This document shows, one piece after another, positions 8,722 to 17,760 of a stretch of 64,000 nt of DNA. The stretch spans positions 1-64,000 of the forward strand of contig NZ_JYNO01000015.1 of assembly GCF_000934745.1 (NCBI RefSeq), read 5' to 3'. The position numbers were made by a program, and so were the translations under genes. Below the pieces are notes generated by a model. It was not told where the DNA came from. It was given only the letters and a program-made list of their open reading frames with translations, and did not search any database. This DNA is from Desulfonatronum thioautotrophicum. GTDB taxonomy: Bacteria > Desulfobacterota > Desulfovibrionia > Desulfovibrionales > Desulfonatronaceae. The number at the start of each line of letters is the position of its first letter. Position 1 is the stretch's first letter.

Positions 8722-10230
8722 CTACATGTTCGCCAGGTAGCCGCTGATAACCGGCTCGAAAAGGTTCATGATCAAGGAGGGGTAGAGCCCCAGCGCCACG
8801 GATGTCAGGACGATGACCACCAGCGGTGCGACCATGATCCAGGACGGGTCACGGACATGGTCGTCCTGGGCGAGATGTTCCGGCAACGGGCCGAAAAAGA
8901 TGACCCGGGTGAAATGCACGGCATAGGAGATGGTCAGCAGGATGGCCACGAGGCCGATGATGCCGATGATCAGGCCCAGGTTGTCCCCGCGCTCGAAAAT
9001 GCCCGCGAACATGACCACTTCCGCCGCGAAGCTGCTGAAGGGCGGGATACCGGCCAGCATCATGCCGCCGGACAGGAACAGCAGTGCCGTGATCGGCATT
9101 TTGGTGGCCAGGCCGCCCAGGCGGTTAATGTCCCGGATATGCGTGGTGTAGACAACGAGACCGCAGGCGGAAAAGAAAACCGTCTTGCCCATGATGTGGC
9201 TGAGGAAGAAAAACAGTCCGCCTTCGATGCTGGCCGCGGTCAGGGCGCCGATGCCGAGCATGGAGTAGGCGCTCTGGCTGATGGTGGAACAGGCCGGGAT
9301 GCGCTTCATGTCCGTCTGGGCCAGAGTCAGCAGGGAGCCGTAAACCATGGTGATCACGGCGAAGATCATGATCGGCGGACCGAAGACCTGGAAGTCGTCC
9401 CAGAGCGGCAGGACCAGCATCCGGACGATGATGTAGGCGGCGATGTTCGCGTAAACGGCCAGCAGGCCGGCGATGCAGGTGGGGTGCTCGGCGTGGACCC
9501 AGGGCATCCAGACATGCAGGGGCACGATGGCCAGCTTGGCGAAAAAGCCGATCAGGACCAGCAGGATGACCCAGAAAGCCAGCGGGTGGCCGGAGAGCAG
9601 GTGAATCTGGTCCATTTGAAAGGAGCCGACCTGGGAATAGATGATCACCACGCCGCCCAGGAAGAAGAGCGCCGAAAAGACTCCCCAGATAAAGCACATC
9701 ACGGCCACCTTGACCCGGTCCTGGTAGCCGAAATAGGCCATCAGGAAGAACAGGAAGAGGGTCAGGACTTCCAGAAAAAAATACATCATTACCAGGTCGG
9801 CGGAGAAACTGACGCCCATGAACCCGACCGGAAAAGGCAGCAGCAGATAGAAGAAGGACGTAAAATAGTTAATCTGACCCTTTTCATCCAAATCCGGATA
9901 GAGAATTTCAATGCGGTGGTCGATGTACTTGATGGAGTAGGTGCATAGGGCCAGACAGAGCAGGTTGCAGATCAGGGCCACGGCGATGCTCAACCCGTCT
10001 GCCACCAGATGGATGGTGATCTCCGGGGAAGACAAAATGGTGTAGCGCTCGATGACCGGGCCGCCATGATAGATATGTACCAGGGCCGCCAGGAGCAGGC
10101 CCGTGGTGTAGATCAACCCGGAGACAGCCACCCAGCCGGCTTTTTTGCCGATCCGGTATCGGAACAGCAGGATGACCAGGGCGACGAGGGCGGGTACGAG
10201 AATCGTCTGAAGGAGGGTGAAGGGCATCAT
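8722..10230 (-). CDS. additional antiporter-like complex I subunit (NuoM/NuoL/MrpD-like)
   Basis: 502 residues, about 14 TM helices. The proton-translocating antiporter fold is clear: VMMYFFLEVLTLFLFFLMAYFG carries the channel Glu, and FFAKLAIVPLHVWMPWVHAEHPT the channel Lys and the following His. QTDMKRIPACSTISQSAYSMLG is the loop usually written DxKRxLAYSTISQ, here with PAC instead of LAY. It lies between nuoK and nuoL, where standard operons have no gene. With nuoL, nuoM and nuoN it makes four antiporter modules in one operon. It may replace or add to one pump, or extend the membrane arm. Which relative (NuoM, NuoN or MrpD) is closest cannot be settled by eye. Confidence 0.85.
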   Translation of the reverse strand: MMPFTLLQTILVPALVALVILLFRYRIGKKAGWVAVSGLIYTTGLLLAALVHIYHGGPVIERYTILSSPEITIHLVADGLSIAVALICNLLCLALCTYSIKYIDHRIEILYPDLDEKGQINYFTSFFYLLLPFPVGFMGVSFSADLVMMYFFLEVLTLFLFFLMAYFGYQDRVKVAVMCFIWGVFSALFFLGGVVIIYSQVGSFQMDQIHLLSGHPLAFWVILLVLIGFFAKLAIVPLHVWMPWVHAEHPTCIAGLLAVYANIAAYIIVRMLVLPLWDDFQVFGPPIMIFAVITMVYGSLLTLAQTDMKRIPACSTISQSAYSMLGIGALTAASIEGGLFFFLSHIMGKTVFFSACGLVVYTTHIRDINRLGGLATKMPITALLFLSGGMMLAGIPPFSSFAAEVVMFAGIFERGDNLGLIIGIIGLVAILLTISYAVHFTRVIFFGPLPEHLAQDDHVRDPSWIMVAPLVVIVLTSVALGLYPSLIMNLFEPVISGYLANM

Positions 10231-10265
10231 TTCAGGTATTCCTTGGGGTCTGGACGCATTACGCG

Positions 10266-10586
10266 CTATCCGCGCATGGTGGCCAAGCGCGCGGCCTCCA
10301 CGCCCTTGAAGCGTCGGGTGACGACGAGAACGATGGCCAGGAGCAGCGTGGCTTCCGCGGCGGCAATACCCATGACCAGCAAGGTTCCGACCTGGCCGAT
10401 TTCATTGGGGGTTGGGGTGAGCTGGGCCGAGGCCATGATGCTCAGGCCCGCGCCGTTCAGCATCAGTTCAATCCCGAGGATCATGCCCACCAGGGTGCGG
10501 CGGTAGATGACGCCGAACAGGCCGGTGCACAACAGAAACAGAGCGACCAGGTGGTAGATGATCATCGGGGACACTTCGGGCATCAT
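10266..10586 (-). CDS. nuoK: NADH-quinone oxidoreductase subunit K
   Basis: 106 residues with three TM helices, the normal size for NuoK. Both conserved membrane glutamates are present: one in GMILGIELMLNGAGLS and one in GIAAAEATLLLAIVL. They form part of the proton path next to the quinone site. The ATG overlaps the nuoJ stop by four bases (ATGA), so translation is probably coupled. Confidence 0.95.
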   Translation of the reverse strand: MMPEVSPMIIYHLVALFLLCTGLFGVIYRRTLVGMILGIELMLNGAGLSIMASAQLTPTPNEIGQVGTLLVMGIAAAEATLLLAIVLVVTRRFKGVEAARLATMRG

Positions 10587-11098
10587 CGCTGTTTCCTCCG
10601 CTCGAATCCAAGAATCACGGCCCCGGCCATGGCCACGGTCAGCAACAGGGAGATCAATTCAAAGGGCAGGATGTACGGTTCCAGCAGGAACCGGCCCAAG
10701 GCGCTGACCTCTGTTTCCTCGGCCACGAGCAGGGAGGGGGGCGATTTGAAGATGACCGTCAGGCCCAGGAACAAGGCTGGAGCCAGAGCGGTCAAGGAGG
10801 CGAGGACGGCGCGCTTGCGTGACGGTCCCTGGGCCTCGTCCCCCGAAGACCAGGATTGGGTGAGCATGATGGCGAAAAAAATCAGAATGCTCACCGCGCC
10901 GACGTAGATCAGGATCTGCATCAGGCCGATAAAGGGCGCGGACATCAGGAAAAACAAACCGGCCACCCCGAACAGGGTCATGATCAAGCCCACCAGGGCC
11001 CGGACCAGGTTTTGGGAGAGCACGGTCATCAGGGCCCCGACGACGATGAAGGCGACGTGGCCGAACAAGACGGCATAGGCGAGGCTTTGGCTGGGCAT
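10583..11098 (-). CDS. nuoJ: NADH-quinone oxidoreductase subunit J
   Basis: 171 residues and five TM helices, as usual for NuoJ. The third helix region GLMQILIYVGAVSILIFFAIML is the strongly conserved part of this subunit and contains the pi-bulge helix that gates proton transfer. Its start overlaps the nuoI stop by one base (TAATG). Confidence 0.95.
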   Translation of the reverse strand: MPSQSLAYAVLFGHVAFIVVGALMTVLSQNLVRALVGLIMTLFGVAGLFFLMSAPFIGLMQILIYVGAVSILIFFAIMLTQSWSSGDEAQGPSRKRAVLASLTALAPALFLGLTVIFKSPPSLLVAEETEVSALGRFLLEPYILPFELISLLLTVAMAGAVILGFERRKQR

Positions 11099-11682
11099 TA
11101 CGACTCCCTGCTGGTGGCGTGGGGTTCGGCCTGGAGGGCCTTTTGGGTCTGCTTTTGGGCGCGCGCCCGATCATGCATTTTGGCGAGAAGGTCGTACTGA
11201 AAGTCTTCCAGGTTCTCGCTGGCCAGATAGACGTCCTGGGAAAAGCGGATCGCACCGGCCGGACAGTTCTGGACGCAAAGGCCGCAGAGGCTGCAATAGT
11301 TATAGTCCAAATGAAAGGATTTCGGCTCCCGGTCCATTTCCATGGGGTGGCTGAATTTTTGGCGAAATTCCAGCGGCAGGTTCGCGATGTCCGGGTGCGG
11401 TGGGAGAACGGGTTGTGCGGAGACCGTCTGTTTGATGCGCACGGTGATGCAACTGGAGGGGCAAAGTTGGGCACAGGCCCCGCAGGCGATGCATCGAGGT
11501 CGCTTGGGGTCCTCGTCGGTGGCCACCAGTTCGATGTGGCCCCGGTATCCCTCCAGGGAATCGACGGTGGCACGGGGATAGTGGACCGTGATGGTCGGCT
11601 GGAAAAAGTTGGTTGTGGTCACTTTCAGCCCGACCAGCATGCTCCAGACATCGGTCATGGCTTGACGGAGATTCTGTATCAT
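11098..11682 (-). CDS. nuoI: NADH-quinone oxidoreductase subunit I (2 x 4Fe-4S)
   Basis: About 194 residues. It carries clusters N6a and N6b in the connecting arm through CIACGACAQLCPSSC and CSLCGLCVQNCPAGA. The spacer between the two motifs is longer than in E. coli NuoI: it contains a Pro-rich insert (QPVLPPHPDI) and an acidic and basic segment. The C-terminal tail is rich in Gln and Lys. The chosen ATG overlaps the nuoH stop by four bases; a longer in-frame reading back to 11871 lies within nuoH and is not expected to be used. Confidence 0.93.
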   Translation of the reverse strand: MIQNLRQAMTDVWSMLVGLKVTTTNFFQPTITVHYPRATVDSLEGYRGHIELVATDEDPKRPRCIACGACAQLCPSSCITVRIKQTVSAQPVLPPHPDIANLPLEFRQKFSHPMEMDREPKSFHLDYNYCSLCGLCVQNCPAGAIRFSQDVYLASENLEDFQYDLLAKMHDRARAQKQTQKALQAEPHATSRES

Positions 11683-12650
11683 AAGGCAATCACCAGGGCC
11701 GTGATCAGCAGGTTGATCGTTGCAAGCGGGATCAGCCATTTCCAGCACAGATTCAGGAGCTGGTCGAAGCGCACCCGCGGATAGGTCCAGCGGAAGAACA
11801 TCATCACAATGAGCAGGAAATAGACCTTGGCCAGAAACCACCACCAGCCGGCGGCGCCCGGACCGTTCCATCCACCGAGGAACAGGACCGCGGCCACGGA
11901 GCAGGCAATGATCATGTAGGCGTACTCGGCCAGAAAGAACACGCCAAAGCCCATGCCCGAATATTCGGTGTGAAAGCCGGCGGTCAGCTCGCTTTCGGCC
12001 TCGGGCAGGTCAAAGGGCGCGCGGTTGGTTTCAGCCAAGGCACAAAGAAAGTAGATCACGAAGGCCACCGGCTGGGTCAGGATGTGCCATTGCCATGGCC
12101 ACGCTCCCTGACCGGCGGAGATTTCGTAGAGGTTCAAAGTGCCGGTGATGAAGACAATGGGCAGAACCGAGAGCAGCAGGGGAATCTCATACGCCACGGA
12201 TTGCGAAATGTTCCGGGCGGCGCCAAGCAGTGCGTACTTGTTCTGGGAGCTCCATCCGGCCAGGCAGATGGCCAGGACGTTCAGGCCGATAAACGCCAGG
12301 ATCAGGACGAGCCCGACGTTGATGTCCAGAATCTGCAAATTCGGCCCAAAGGGAATGGCCAGAAGCGCCACGGGCACGGGAGCCAGGGAGAGGATCGGGG
12401 CCAGCCAGTAGAGCCATTTGTCCGCGCATGACGGCGTAAACATCTGCTTGCCCACCAGCTTCAGGCCGTCCGCCAGAGGTTGGAGCAGGCCATACGGTCC
12501 GACCTCGTAGGGGCCTGGGCGGCGCTGGATAAAGCCGGCCACCTTGCGTTCCAGGTAGACCAGCACCAAGCCGTTGAGGCCGACAAAGGCCATGATCGCG
12601 GCCAGGCCGGCAAAAACCACAATGAGTTGCGTGGGGAAAATGTCCATCAT
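11679..12650 (-). CDS. nuoH: NADH-quinone oxidoreductase subunit H
   Basis: 323 residues, eight TM helices. NuoH forms the quinone-binding chamber between the peripheral and membrane arms. The family signature YLERKVAGFIQRRPGPYEVGPYGLLQPLADGLKL is intact, as is the acidic loop ETNRAPFDLPEAESELTAGF that lines the quinone tunnel. The start overlaps the nuoD stop by four bases. Confidence 0.96.
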   Translation of the reverse strand: MMDIFPTQLIVVFAGLAAIMAFVGLNGLVLVYLERKVAGFIQRRPGPYEVGPYGLLQPLADGLKLVGKQMFTPSCADKWLYWLAPILSLAPVPVALLAIPFGPNLQILDINVGLVLILAFIGLNVLAICLAGWSSQNKYALLGAARNISQSVAYEIPLLLSVLPIVFITGTLNLYEISAGQGAWPWQWHILTQPVAFVIYFLCALAETNRAPFDLPEAESELTAGFHTEYSGMGFGVFFLAEYAYMIIACSVAAVLFLGGWNGPGAAGWWWFLAKVYFLLIVMMFFRWTYPRVRFDQLLNLCWKWLIPLATINLLITALVIAL

Positions 12651-13807
12651 CTGTCTATCTCCGGGATGACGAGATCCAGGCTGCCCAGGGTGGAGACGGC
12701 GTCGGAGATCAGGGAGCCTTCCGCGACGTCCGAAAGCAGACTGAGATTGGAGAAGCTGGGTGAGCGCAATTTCAATCGATACGGCGATTCGCCACCATCA
12801 CTGACCAGGTGGACGCCCACCTGCCCCCGGGCGCTTTCAACGCTGAAGTAGACGTCGCCGGGTGGGGGGCAGGGGCGACGAGGGGCCAATGGGTGGATGT
12901 GGTCCCCCGGAGGCAGGGCATCCAGGGCCTGCAAGACAATGGCGACACTCTGGCGCATCTCATCCATGCGCACCAGGTAGCGGGCCATGGCATCGCACTG
13001 GTCATAGACGGGAATCTGGAAATCAAGGCGGGGATAGACCGAATAGGGTTCGGCCCTTCGCACATCATACCCGACACCGGAGCCGCGCAGGACCGGGCCG
13101 GTGGCGCCGTAATCCCGGCAGACTTCCGGAGAGATCTCCCCCACTTCTTCAACACGGCTGCGCAGGATGACGTTGTCCGTGACCAAATCCGTGAACGTTT
13201 TCAGCCGTTCATCAAAATCATGGCAAAATGCCCGGACTTCTTCGATGAATCGCTGGTCCACGTCCGTGCTCACGCCCCCGAAACGGTAGTAGCAGAAGGT
13301 CAGGCGGGAGCCAGTGATCCGCTGCAGAATGTCCATCAAACGTTCCCGGTCGGCAAAGGCGTACATGATCGGGGTGAAGGCCCCCAGGTCCAGCAGGTAG
13401 GCCCCCCACCAGAGCAGGTGGGACTTGATCCGATTCAGTTCGCAGGTGATCACCCGGATGAATTCGGCCCGGGGAGGCACCTCAATGCCCATCAGCCGTT
13501 CCACCGCGCCGACATAGGCCCAGTTCCAGGCCAGGGCGTGCAGGTAGTCCACCCGGCCCATGTTCGGCAGGTATTGGGGATAGGTGCGAATTTCCCCCAT
13601 TTTCTCCTGCATCCGGTGCACATAGCCCAGCACCGGCTCGGCCCGGACGATGTATTCGCCGTCCACCTCCAGCAGGATGCGCAATACCCCGTGGGTGGAG
13701 GGGTGCTGCGGCCCCATGTTCAGGATCAGCCGGTCACTGCGCAGGTCGGGTTGGAATTTTCGGGCATAGAAGTCGCCGCTGCCGTCCAAGCGAAGATCGA
13801 GGTTCAT
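12647..13807 (-). CDS. nuoD: NADH-quinone oxidoreductase subunit D
   Basis: About 386 residues, the 49-kDa subunit that shares its fold with NiFe hydrogenase large subunits and forms the quinone head-group site. NMGPQHPSTHGVLRILLEVDGE contains the conserved quinone-pocket His, and LGYVHRMQEKMGE follows. The C-terminus (DLVIPEIDR) is the usual end. The nickel-binding Cys pairs of hydrogenases are absent, as expected. The ATG at 13807 overlaps the nuoC stop by four bases. NuoC and NuoD are separate here, not fused as in E. coli. Confidence 0.96.
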   Translation of the reverse strand: MNLDLRLDGSGDFYARKFQPDLRSDRLILNMGPQHPSTHGVLRILLEVDGEYIVRAEPVLGYVHRMQEKMGEIRTYPQYLPNMGRVDYLHALAWNWAYVGAVERLMGIEVPPRAEFIRVITCELNRIKSHLLWWGAYLLDLGAFTPIMYAFADRERLMDILQRITGSRLTFCYYRFGGVSTDVDQRFIEEVRAFCHDFDERLKTFTDLVTDNVILRSRVEEVGEISPEVCRDYGATGPVLRGSGVGYDVRRAEPYSVYPRLDFQIPVYDQCDAMARYLVRMDEMRQSVAIVLQALDALPPGDHIHPLAPRRPCPPPGDVYFSVESARGQVGVHLVSDGGESPYRLKLRSPSFSNLSLLSDVAEGSLISDAVSTLGSLDLVIPEIDR

Positions 13808-14343
13808 GACGCGCTCTCCAAAGAGGCTTGCGGGCCCGAGGTCACGAGACAACGGAATTCCTGATCCTCTAGTCTGACCGGAAGGTGGGACCTTCCAGGA
13901 AGCAATTGGTGCAGGTCGCGTCGCGCACCGGGCTGTTTGCGCAGCGGCGGTTCACCCGTGAACTCCGCGGGCAGGAGCAGGGGCAAGAGGTTCGGGTGAT
14001 TGCTGAAGGTGATGCCGAAAAAATCCGTGCATTCCCGTTCATGCCAGTTCGCACCGCCGTAGATCCCGGAAATGGAGGGGACCTCGGCGCGGTCATGGTC
14101 AATCTGTACCCGCAGGCAGATGCGACCGGGATTGTGAACATGGTTGAAGTGGTAGACGAGCAGATAGCCTTCCACCAGGTCAACACAGGAGACATCTTCC
14201 AGGAAATAACCTGCTTCCTTCAGCTGGCGGGAGGCCTCCACCAGGGACTCGCGAGCCAGGAAGATGTCCGCCGCGTAGCCGGTCTGTGTAGCCGCGCCAA
14301 TGGTCCCACTGGAGGTGAGATTTTTACGGGAATCAGCCGGCAT
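13804..14343 (-). CDS. nuoC: NADH-quinone oxidoreductase subunit C
   Basis: About 179 residues. The 30-kDa subunit signature is present: [17 protein letters not shown], then [29 protein letters not shown], with the EREC/DFFG core and a modified RILLP segment ([18 protein letters not shown]). The C-terminal 40 residues are unusual and rich in Arg and Leu. I chose the ATG at 14343, which overlaps the end of nuoB; an in-frame extension to 14562 would lie wholly inside nuoB. Confidence 0.9.
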   Translation of the reverse strand: MPADSRKNLTSSGTIGAATQTGYAADIFLARESLVEASRQLKEAGYFLEDVSCVDLVEGYLLVYHFNHVHNPGRICLRVQIDHDRAEVPSISGIYGGANWHERECTDFFGITFSNHPNLLPLLLPAEFTGEPPLRKQPGARRDLHQLLPGRSHLPVRLEDQEFRCLVTSGPQASLESAS

Positions 14344-14887
14344 GACCGACTCCGTCGGTGGCGGTTTGGGGCATCGGCCACCACCGTTTTTTGGTGATCT
14401 TTTGCTGCAACTGGAACAAGCCTTCCAACAACCCTTCCGGACGCGGCGGACACCCCGGAACATAGACATCCACGGGCACCAGCTTGTTGACGCCCTCGAC
14501 AATGCCGTACTGGCCTTCGTATCGGAAGGGCCCCCCGGAAATGGCGCAGTTGCCCATGGCAATGACCCAGCGGGGCGCGGGCATCTGCTCGTAAAGGCGG
14601 ACCAGCATGGGAGCCATCTTCTGGGAAACCGTACCGGCCACGATCATCAGGTCGGATTGACGCGGCGACGGCCGGAAAACCTCAGCCCCAAAGCGGGCCA
14701 CATCAAATCGGGCCATGCCGATGGCCATCATTTCAATGGCGCAACAGGCCAACCCAAAGGTCATGGGCCACAGCGACATGCTTCGACAGAGGTCCAGGGC
14801 TTTCTGAGACAGGGAAAAGCTGATGATCGGCGCTTCCGTCTCCGTATCCGCCGGAAGGATGCCTAAAACCTGATTCTCTTGGGCCAT
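14333..14887 (-). CDS. nuoB: NADH-quinone oxidoreductase subunit B
   Basis: 184 residues. It holds cluster N2, the terminal iron-sulfur centre before quinone. The ligands are visible as the tandem Cys in [13 protein letters not shown], the Cys in MGNCAISGG and the Cys-Pro in [13 protein letters not shown]. The first 30 residues are variable. Its start lies 25 bases inside nuoA in another frame. Confidence 0.96.
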   Translation of the reverse strand: MAQENQVLGILPADTETEAPIISFSLSQKALDLCRSMSLWPMTFGLACCAIEMMAIGMARFDVARFGAEVFRPSPRQSDLMIVAGTVSQKMAPMLVRLYEQMPAPRWVIAMGNCAISGGPFRYEGQYGIVEGVNKLVPVDVYVPGCPPRPEGLLEGLFQLQQKITKKRWWPMPQTATDGVGHAG

Positions 14888-15243
14888 GTGAAAACTCCCT
14901 TTTTCCAGAAAAAAATCACCGATGCCAGCAGGATCACGATGAAGATGAACAATTTGACGAAGGGAACCAGTCCTGCTCCGTCCGCATAGGCCGTGGCCAC
15001 GGGAAAGAGAAAGAGTACGTCCACGTCAAAGGCAAGAAAGAGCAAAGCGTAGAAATAGTAGTTGATGCCAAATTTCGTCCACGCTGATCCATAAGGATCC
15101 ATTCCGCATTCATAAGGAGAGTATAATGCAGGAGATTTGGCCCTTGTTGCAAGGAGCATTGATGCAATGAACGGAGCTGCCGCAAACAAAACGCCAGATA
15201 TAAAAAAAATTATGATGGATACATGCAGCCATGAAAGACTCAT
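14863..15243 (-). CDS. nuoA: NADH-quinone oxidoreductase subunit A
   Basis: About 126 residues, three TM helices. NuoA signature: [40 protein letters not shown], with the conserved Cys of the switchable loop and the acidic residues of helix 2. First gene of the operon. I chose the ATG at 15243 because AAGGAAG precedes it at normal spacing; a GTG three codons upstream would sit inside that Shine-Dalgarno. Confidence 0.95.
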   Translation of the reverse strand: MSLSWLHVSIIIFFISGVLFAAAPFIASMLLATRAKSPALYSPYECGMDPYGSAWTKFGINYYFYALLFLAFDVDVLFLFPVATAYADGAGLVPFVKLFIFIVILLASVIFFWKKGVFTWPKRIRF

Positions 15244-15345
15244 ATTGAACACTTCCTTGATGATGTTGCTGCCTGGATGCTCATTTTTACAGTTTATATG
15301 TTGATATTTGTGTAATTATTTATTCTCAAATTATCCATGTCCGAC

Positions 15346-15374
15346 CTTAAACATGAAAGAAAAAATATTGTCAA
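15346..15374 (-). promoter_or_regulatory. candidate sigma70 promoter of the nuo operon
   Basis: On the minus strand a perfect TTGACA (-35) is followed after 17 bases by TTTAAG (-10, four of six matches). It would start transcription near 15339, about 95 bases before nuoA. The surroundings are AT-rich. This is seen by pattern only. Confidence 0.45.
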
Positions 15375-15465
15375 GCAGGAAAAGCTCGTTTTTTTTTTCT
15401 CAAAGTCTCAATTGTGTTGCGCGGACCTTTTTCTTGTTGTATTGTTTGTTTGACAGTATAAATCC

Positions 15466-15524
15466 GACCAAAATGGTCAACAATGTTTTGCCTAATCTGG
15501 CCAGTAGCGACCAGGTTGACTGGT
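15466..15524. promoter_or_regulatory. two dyads in the nuo/molybdoenzyme divergent region
   Basis: GACCAAAATGGTC (15466-15478) and ACCAGGTTGACTGGT (15510-15524) are two short inverted repeats 31 bases apart with related half-sites (GACCA/ACCAG and TGGTC/CTGGT). They lie between the divergent nuoA and molybdopterin genes, 85 to 143 bases before the latter. A TTGACA at 15450 precedes them but has no good -10. They could be operators. Confidence 0.35.
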
Positions 15525-15608
15525 GTTGTTTGGGGGACGGGTCTGCGCCGCTCAAAGTTGGAATTGTCCAGTGAACAGTACGGAATCATTGCTCATGGAG
15601 GAATAAGC

Positions 15609-17693
15609 ATGGCCACGACGAGTAGTTTCAGCGTTTGCGGGATGTGTACGGTCAGGTGTCCCATTCAGGTGGATGTGGACGGCGACGAGGTGACGTTTAT
15701 TCAGGGAAATCCTCATTCTCCGCTCAAGGGAGCACTTTGTGCACGGGGCGGAGCCGGCCCTGGCTTAATCAAGGATTCCGATCGTATCCGGCATCCGCTG
15801 ATTCGCGAAGGGGAGCGCGGTGAGGGAAAATGGCGCAAGGCCACCTGGGACGAGGCCTTTGCCCATGTTGCCGAGAAACTGAAAGGGGTGGTGGAGCAGT
15901 ACGGCGCCAACACGGTCTTGTGGTCGGACCGTTCCGGTCCGTTCGTGGACATGTATAAGGCGTTCATGAAGGGTGTCGGCTCGGTGAACTACAGCAACCA
16001 CGACGTCTCCTGCGCCCGCAACGTCCATCACGCCGCGCAGAGCGTGACCGGCTACGGTCGCACGGATTTTGCGTACGACTTCAAGAACGCCAAGCACGTG
16101 GTGCTGCAAACCCGGAACATCTTTGAGGCCATCAACGTGGCCGAAGTGAACAACCTCCTGGACGGCATGGCCGATGGCTGCAAACTCACGGTCATCGACA
16201 TCCGGGCCACCATCACGGCCGGCAAGGCGCACCGCTTTTTCCAGATTCGCCCGGGCTCGGACCAAGCCTTCAACCTGGCGGTCATCAACGAGCTGGTGGA
16301 AAAAAATCTTTACGACGCTAAATACGTCAAAAAGTATGTTTCCGGTTTTGATGCGTTGAAGAACTATATCGGGGAGTATACGCCGGAATGGGCCGAGGCG
16401 ATCACCGGCGTCAAGGCCAAGGATCTGCGGAGCTTCGTGGCCGAGCTGGCCAAAGCCAAGCCCGCGGTCATCTGGCATCCCGGCTGGATGACCGCCAGGT
16501 ATGATGATTCCTTTTACGTCTCCAGGACGGCGTACATCATCAATGCCCTGCTGGGCAGCATCGGCAGCAAGGGTGGCTTGGCCATTGGAGCGAAGCCGGC
16601 GGACTGCGGTCGCAAGGGCCTGAAGGCTTTGGCGGAGCTTTTCCCGAAACCCGAGGGCAAGCGGGCCGACGGGGTGGGTTGGAAACACACCCATTTTGAC
16701 GCCGGTCCGGGATTGCTGCATTTGGCCTTCAAGGCCATTGAAACTGGTGACCCCTATCCGGTGAAGGCCTATTTTGCCTGTCGTCACGACCCGATGCAGG
16801 CTCTGCCGGACCCGGACGCCCTGAAACGGGCGTTCGCCAGCCTGGATCTGCTGGTGGCCATCACCTTCTCCTGGTCGGCCACGGCCTGGAACGCGGACGT
16901 GGTTCTGCCCATGTCGCCGTATCTGGAGCGGGAGAGCATCATCGCCTCAAAAAGCGGCTTGAAGCCCCAGTTTTTTGTCCGCCAGCGCGCCGTGGCCCCG
17001 CGTTACGACACCAAGGCGGATTGGGAGATCCTCACCGGTCTGGCCAAGGCCATGGGCATGGACAAGCTGGCCTTCGACTCCATTGAGGACATCTGGGCCT
17101 ATCAGCTTCAGGACACCGGAGTGAGCGTCGAGGATTTTCAGGCCAAGGGCTTCGTTTCCTTGACGGATAAACCGATTTATCATGATCGGGACAAGCTGAA
17201 GTTCAAGACGCCGTCCGGGTCCATTGAAGTCATTTCCGAAAAGCTGGAGAAGGCCGGGATCCCCTCGCTATTGCCCTACAAGGAGAAGACGTCGCCCCAG
17301 GGCGACCAATTCCGGATTACCTTTGGCCGATGCGGCGTCCACACCCAGGGCCATACCATGAACAACCCGATTCTGCATGAGCAGATGCCGGAAAACGTGC
17401 TCTGGATCAACGCCCAGCGGGCCGCGGATATGGGCATTGCCAATGGGGACGTGGTTCAGATCGCCGGGAATAACGGGTACTCCGGTAAGCTGAAAGCCTT
17501 TGTGACCGAATTCATCCACCCGGAGGCGGTATTCATGGTGCACGGATTCGACGACGGCGTTCCAGCGGAAACCAGAGCCCGGGGCAAAGGCGTGGCCGAT
17601 CACCGGCTGATGGTCGGCGGCCTGGAGAAATGGGACCCCGCCGGCGGAGCCATCGCCATGCAGGAGCATTTCGTCACGGTGAGCAAGGTTTGA
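15609..17693 (+). CDS. molybdopterin oxidoreductase, no Tat signal (PhsA/PsrA-like)
   Basis: 694 residues of the DMSO-reductase superfamily. The N-terminus carries a 4Fe-4S motif (CGMCTVRC, then Cys in GALCARGG). The probable Mo ligand is the Cys in NYSNHDVSCARNVHHAAQ, as in thiosulfate and polysulfide reductases. The C-terminal dinucleotide-binding domain begins around residue 570 (ITFGRCGVHTQGHTMNN). Unlike periplasmic PhsA/PsrA there is no twin-arginine signal, so the enzyme should be cytoplasmic. GGAGG precedes the ATG at 15609; an in-frame upstream ATG at 15483 would run through the regulatory region. It is divergent from nuoA and has no partner downstream. The substrate cannot be told from sequence. 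Confidence 0.85.
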   Translation: MATTSSFSVCGMCTVRCPIQVDVDGDEVTFIQGNPHSPLKGALCARGGAGPGLIKDSDRIRHPLIREGERGEGKWRKATWDEAFAHVAEKLKGVVEQYGANTVLWSDRSGPFVDMYKAFMKGVGSVNYSNHDVSCARNVHHAAQSVTGYGRTDFAYDFKNAKHVVLQTRNIFEAINVAEVNNLLDGMADGCKLTVIDIRATITAGKAHRFFQIRPGSDQAFNLAVINELVEKNLYDAKYVKKYVSGFDALKNYIGEYTPEWAEAITGVKAKDLRSFVAELAKAKPAVIWHPGWMTARYDDSFYVSRTAYIINALLGSIGSKGGLAIGAKPADCGRKGLKALAELFPKPEGKRADGVGWKHTHFDAGPGLLHLAFKAIETGDPYPVKAYFACRHDPMQALPDPDALKRAFASLDLLVAITFSWSATAWNADVVLPMSPYLERESIIASKSGLKPQFFVRQRAVAPRYDTKADWEILTGLAKAMGMDKLAFDSIEDIWAYQLQDTGVSVEDFQAKGFVSLTDKPIYHDRDKLKFKTPSGSIEVISEKLEKAGIPSLLPYKEKTSPQGDQFRITFGRCGVHTQGHTMNNPILHEQMPENVLWINAQRAADMGIANGDVVQIAGNNGYSGKLKAFVTEFIHPEAVFMVHGFDDGVPAETRARGKGVADHRLMVGGLEKWDPAGGAIAMQEHFVTVSKV

Positions 17694-17723
17694 TTGACGT
17701 CGACGAACATACGTGAACGAATC

Positions 17724-17760
17724 AAAAACAGCGGCCTCCTGAATGGAGGTCGCCGTTTTG
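17724..17760 (+). terminator. Rho-independent terminator after the molybdopterin gene
   Basis: A 15-position stem with one mismatch and one wobble (AAAACAGCGGCCTCC with GGAGGTCGCCGTTTT) lies 30 bases after the stop codon. The loop is short and the distal arm ends in TTTT. Confidence 0.75.
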
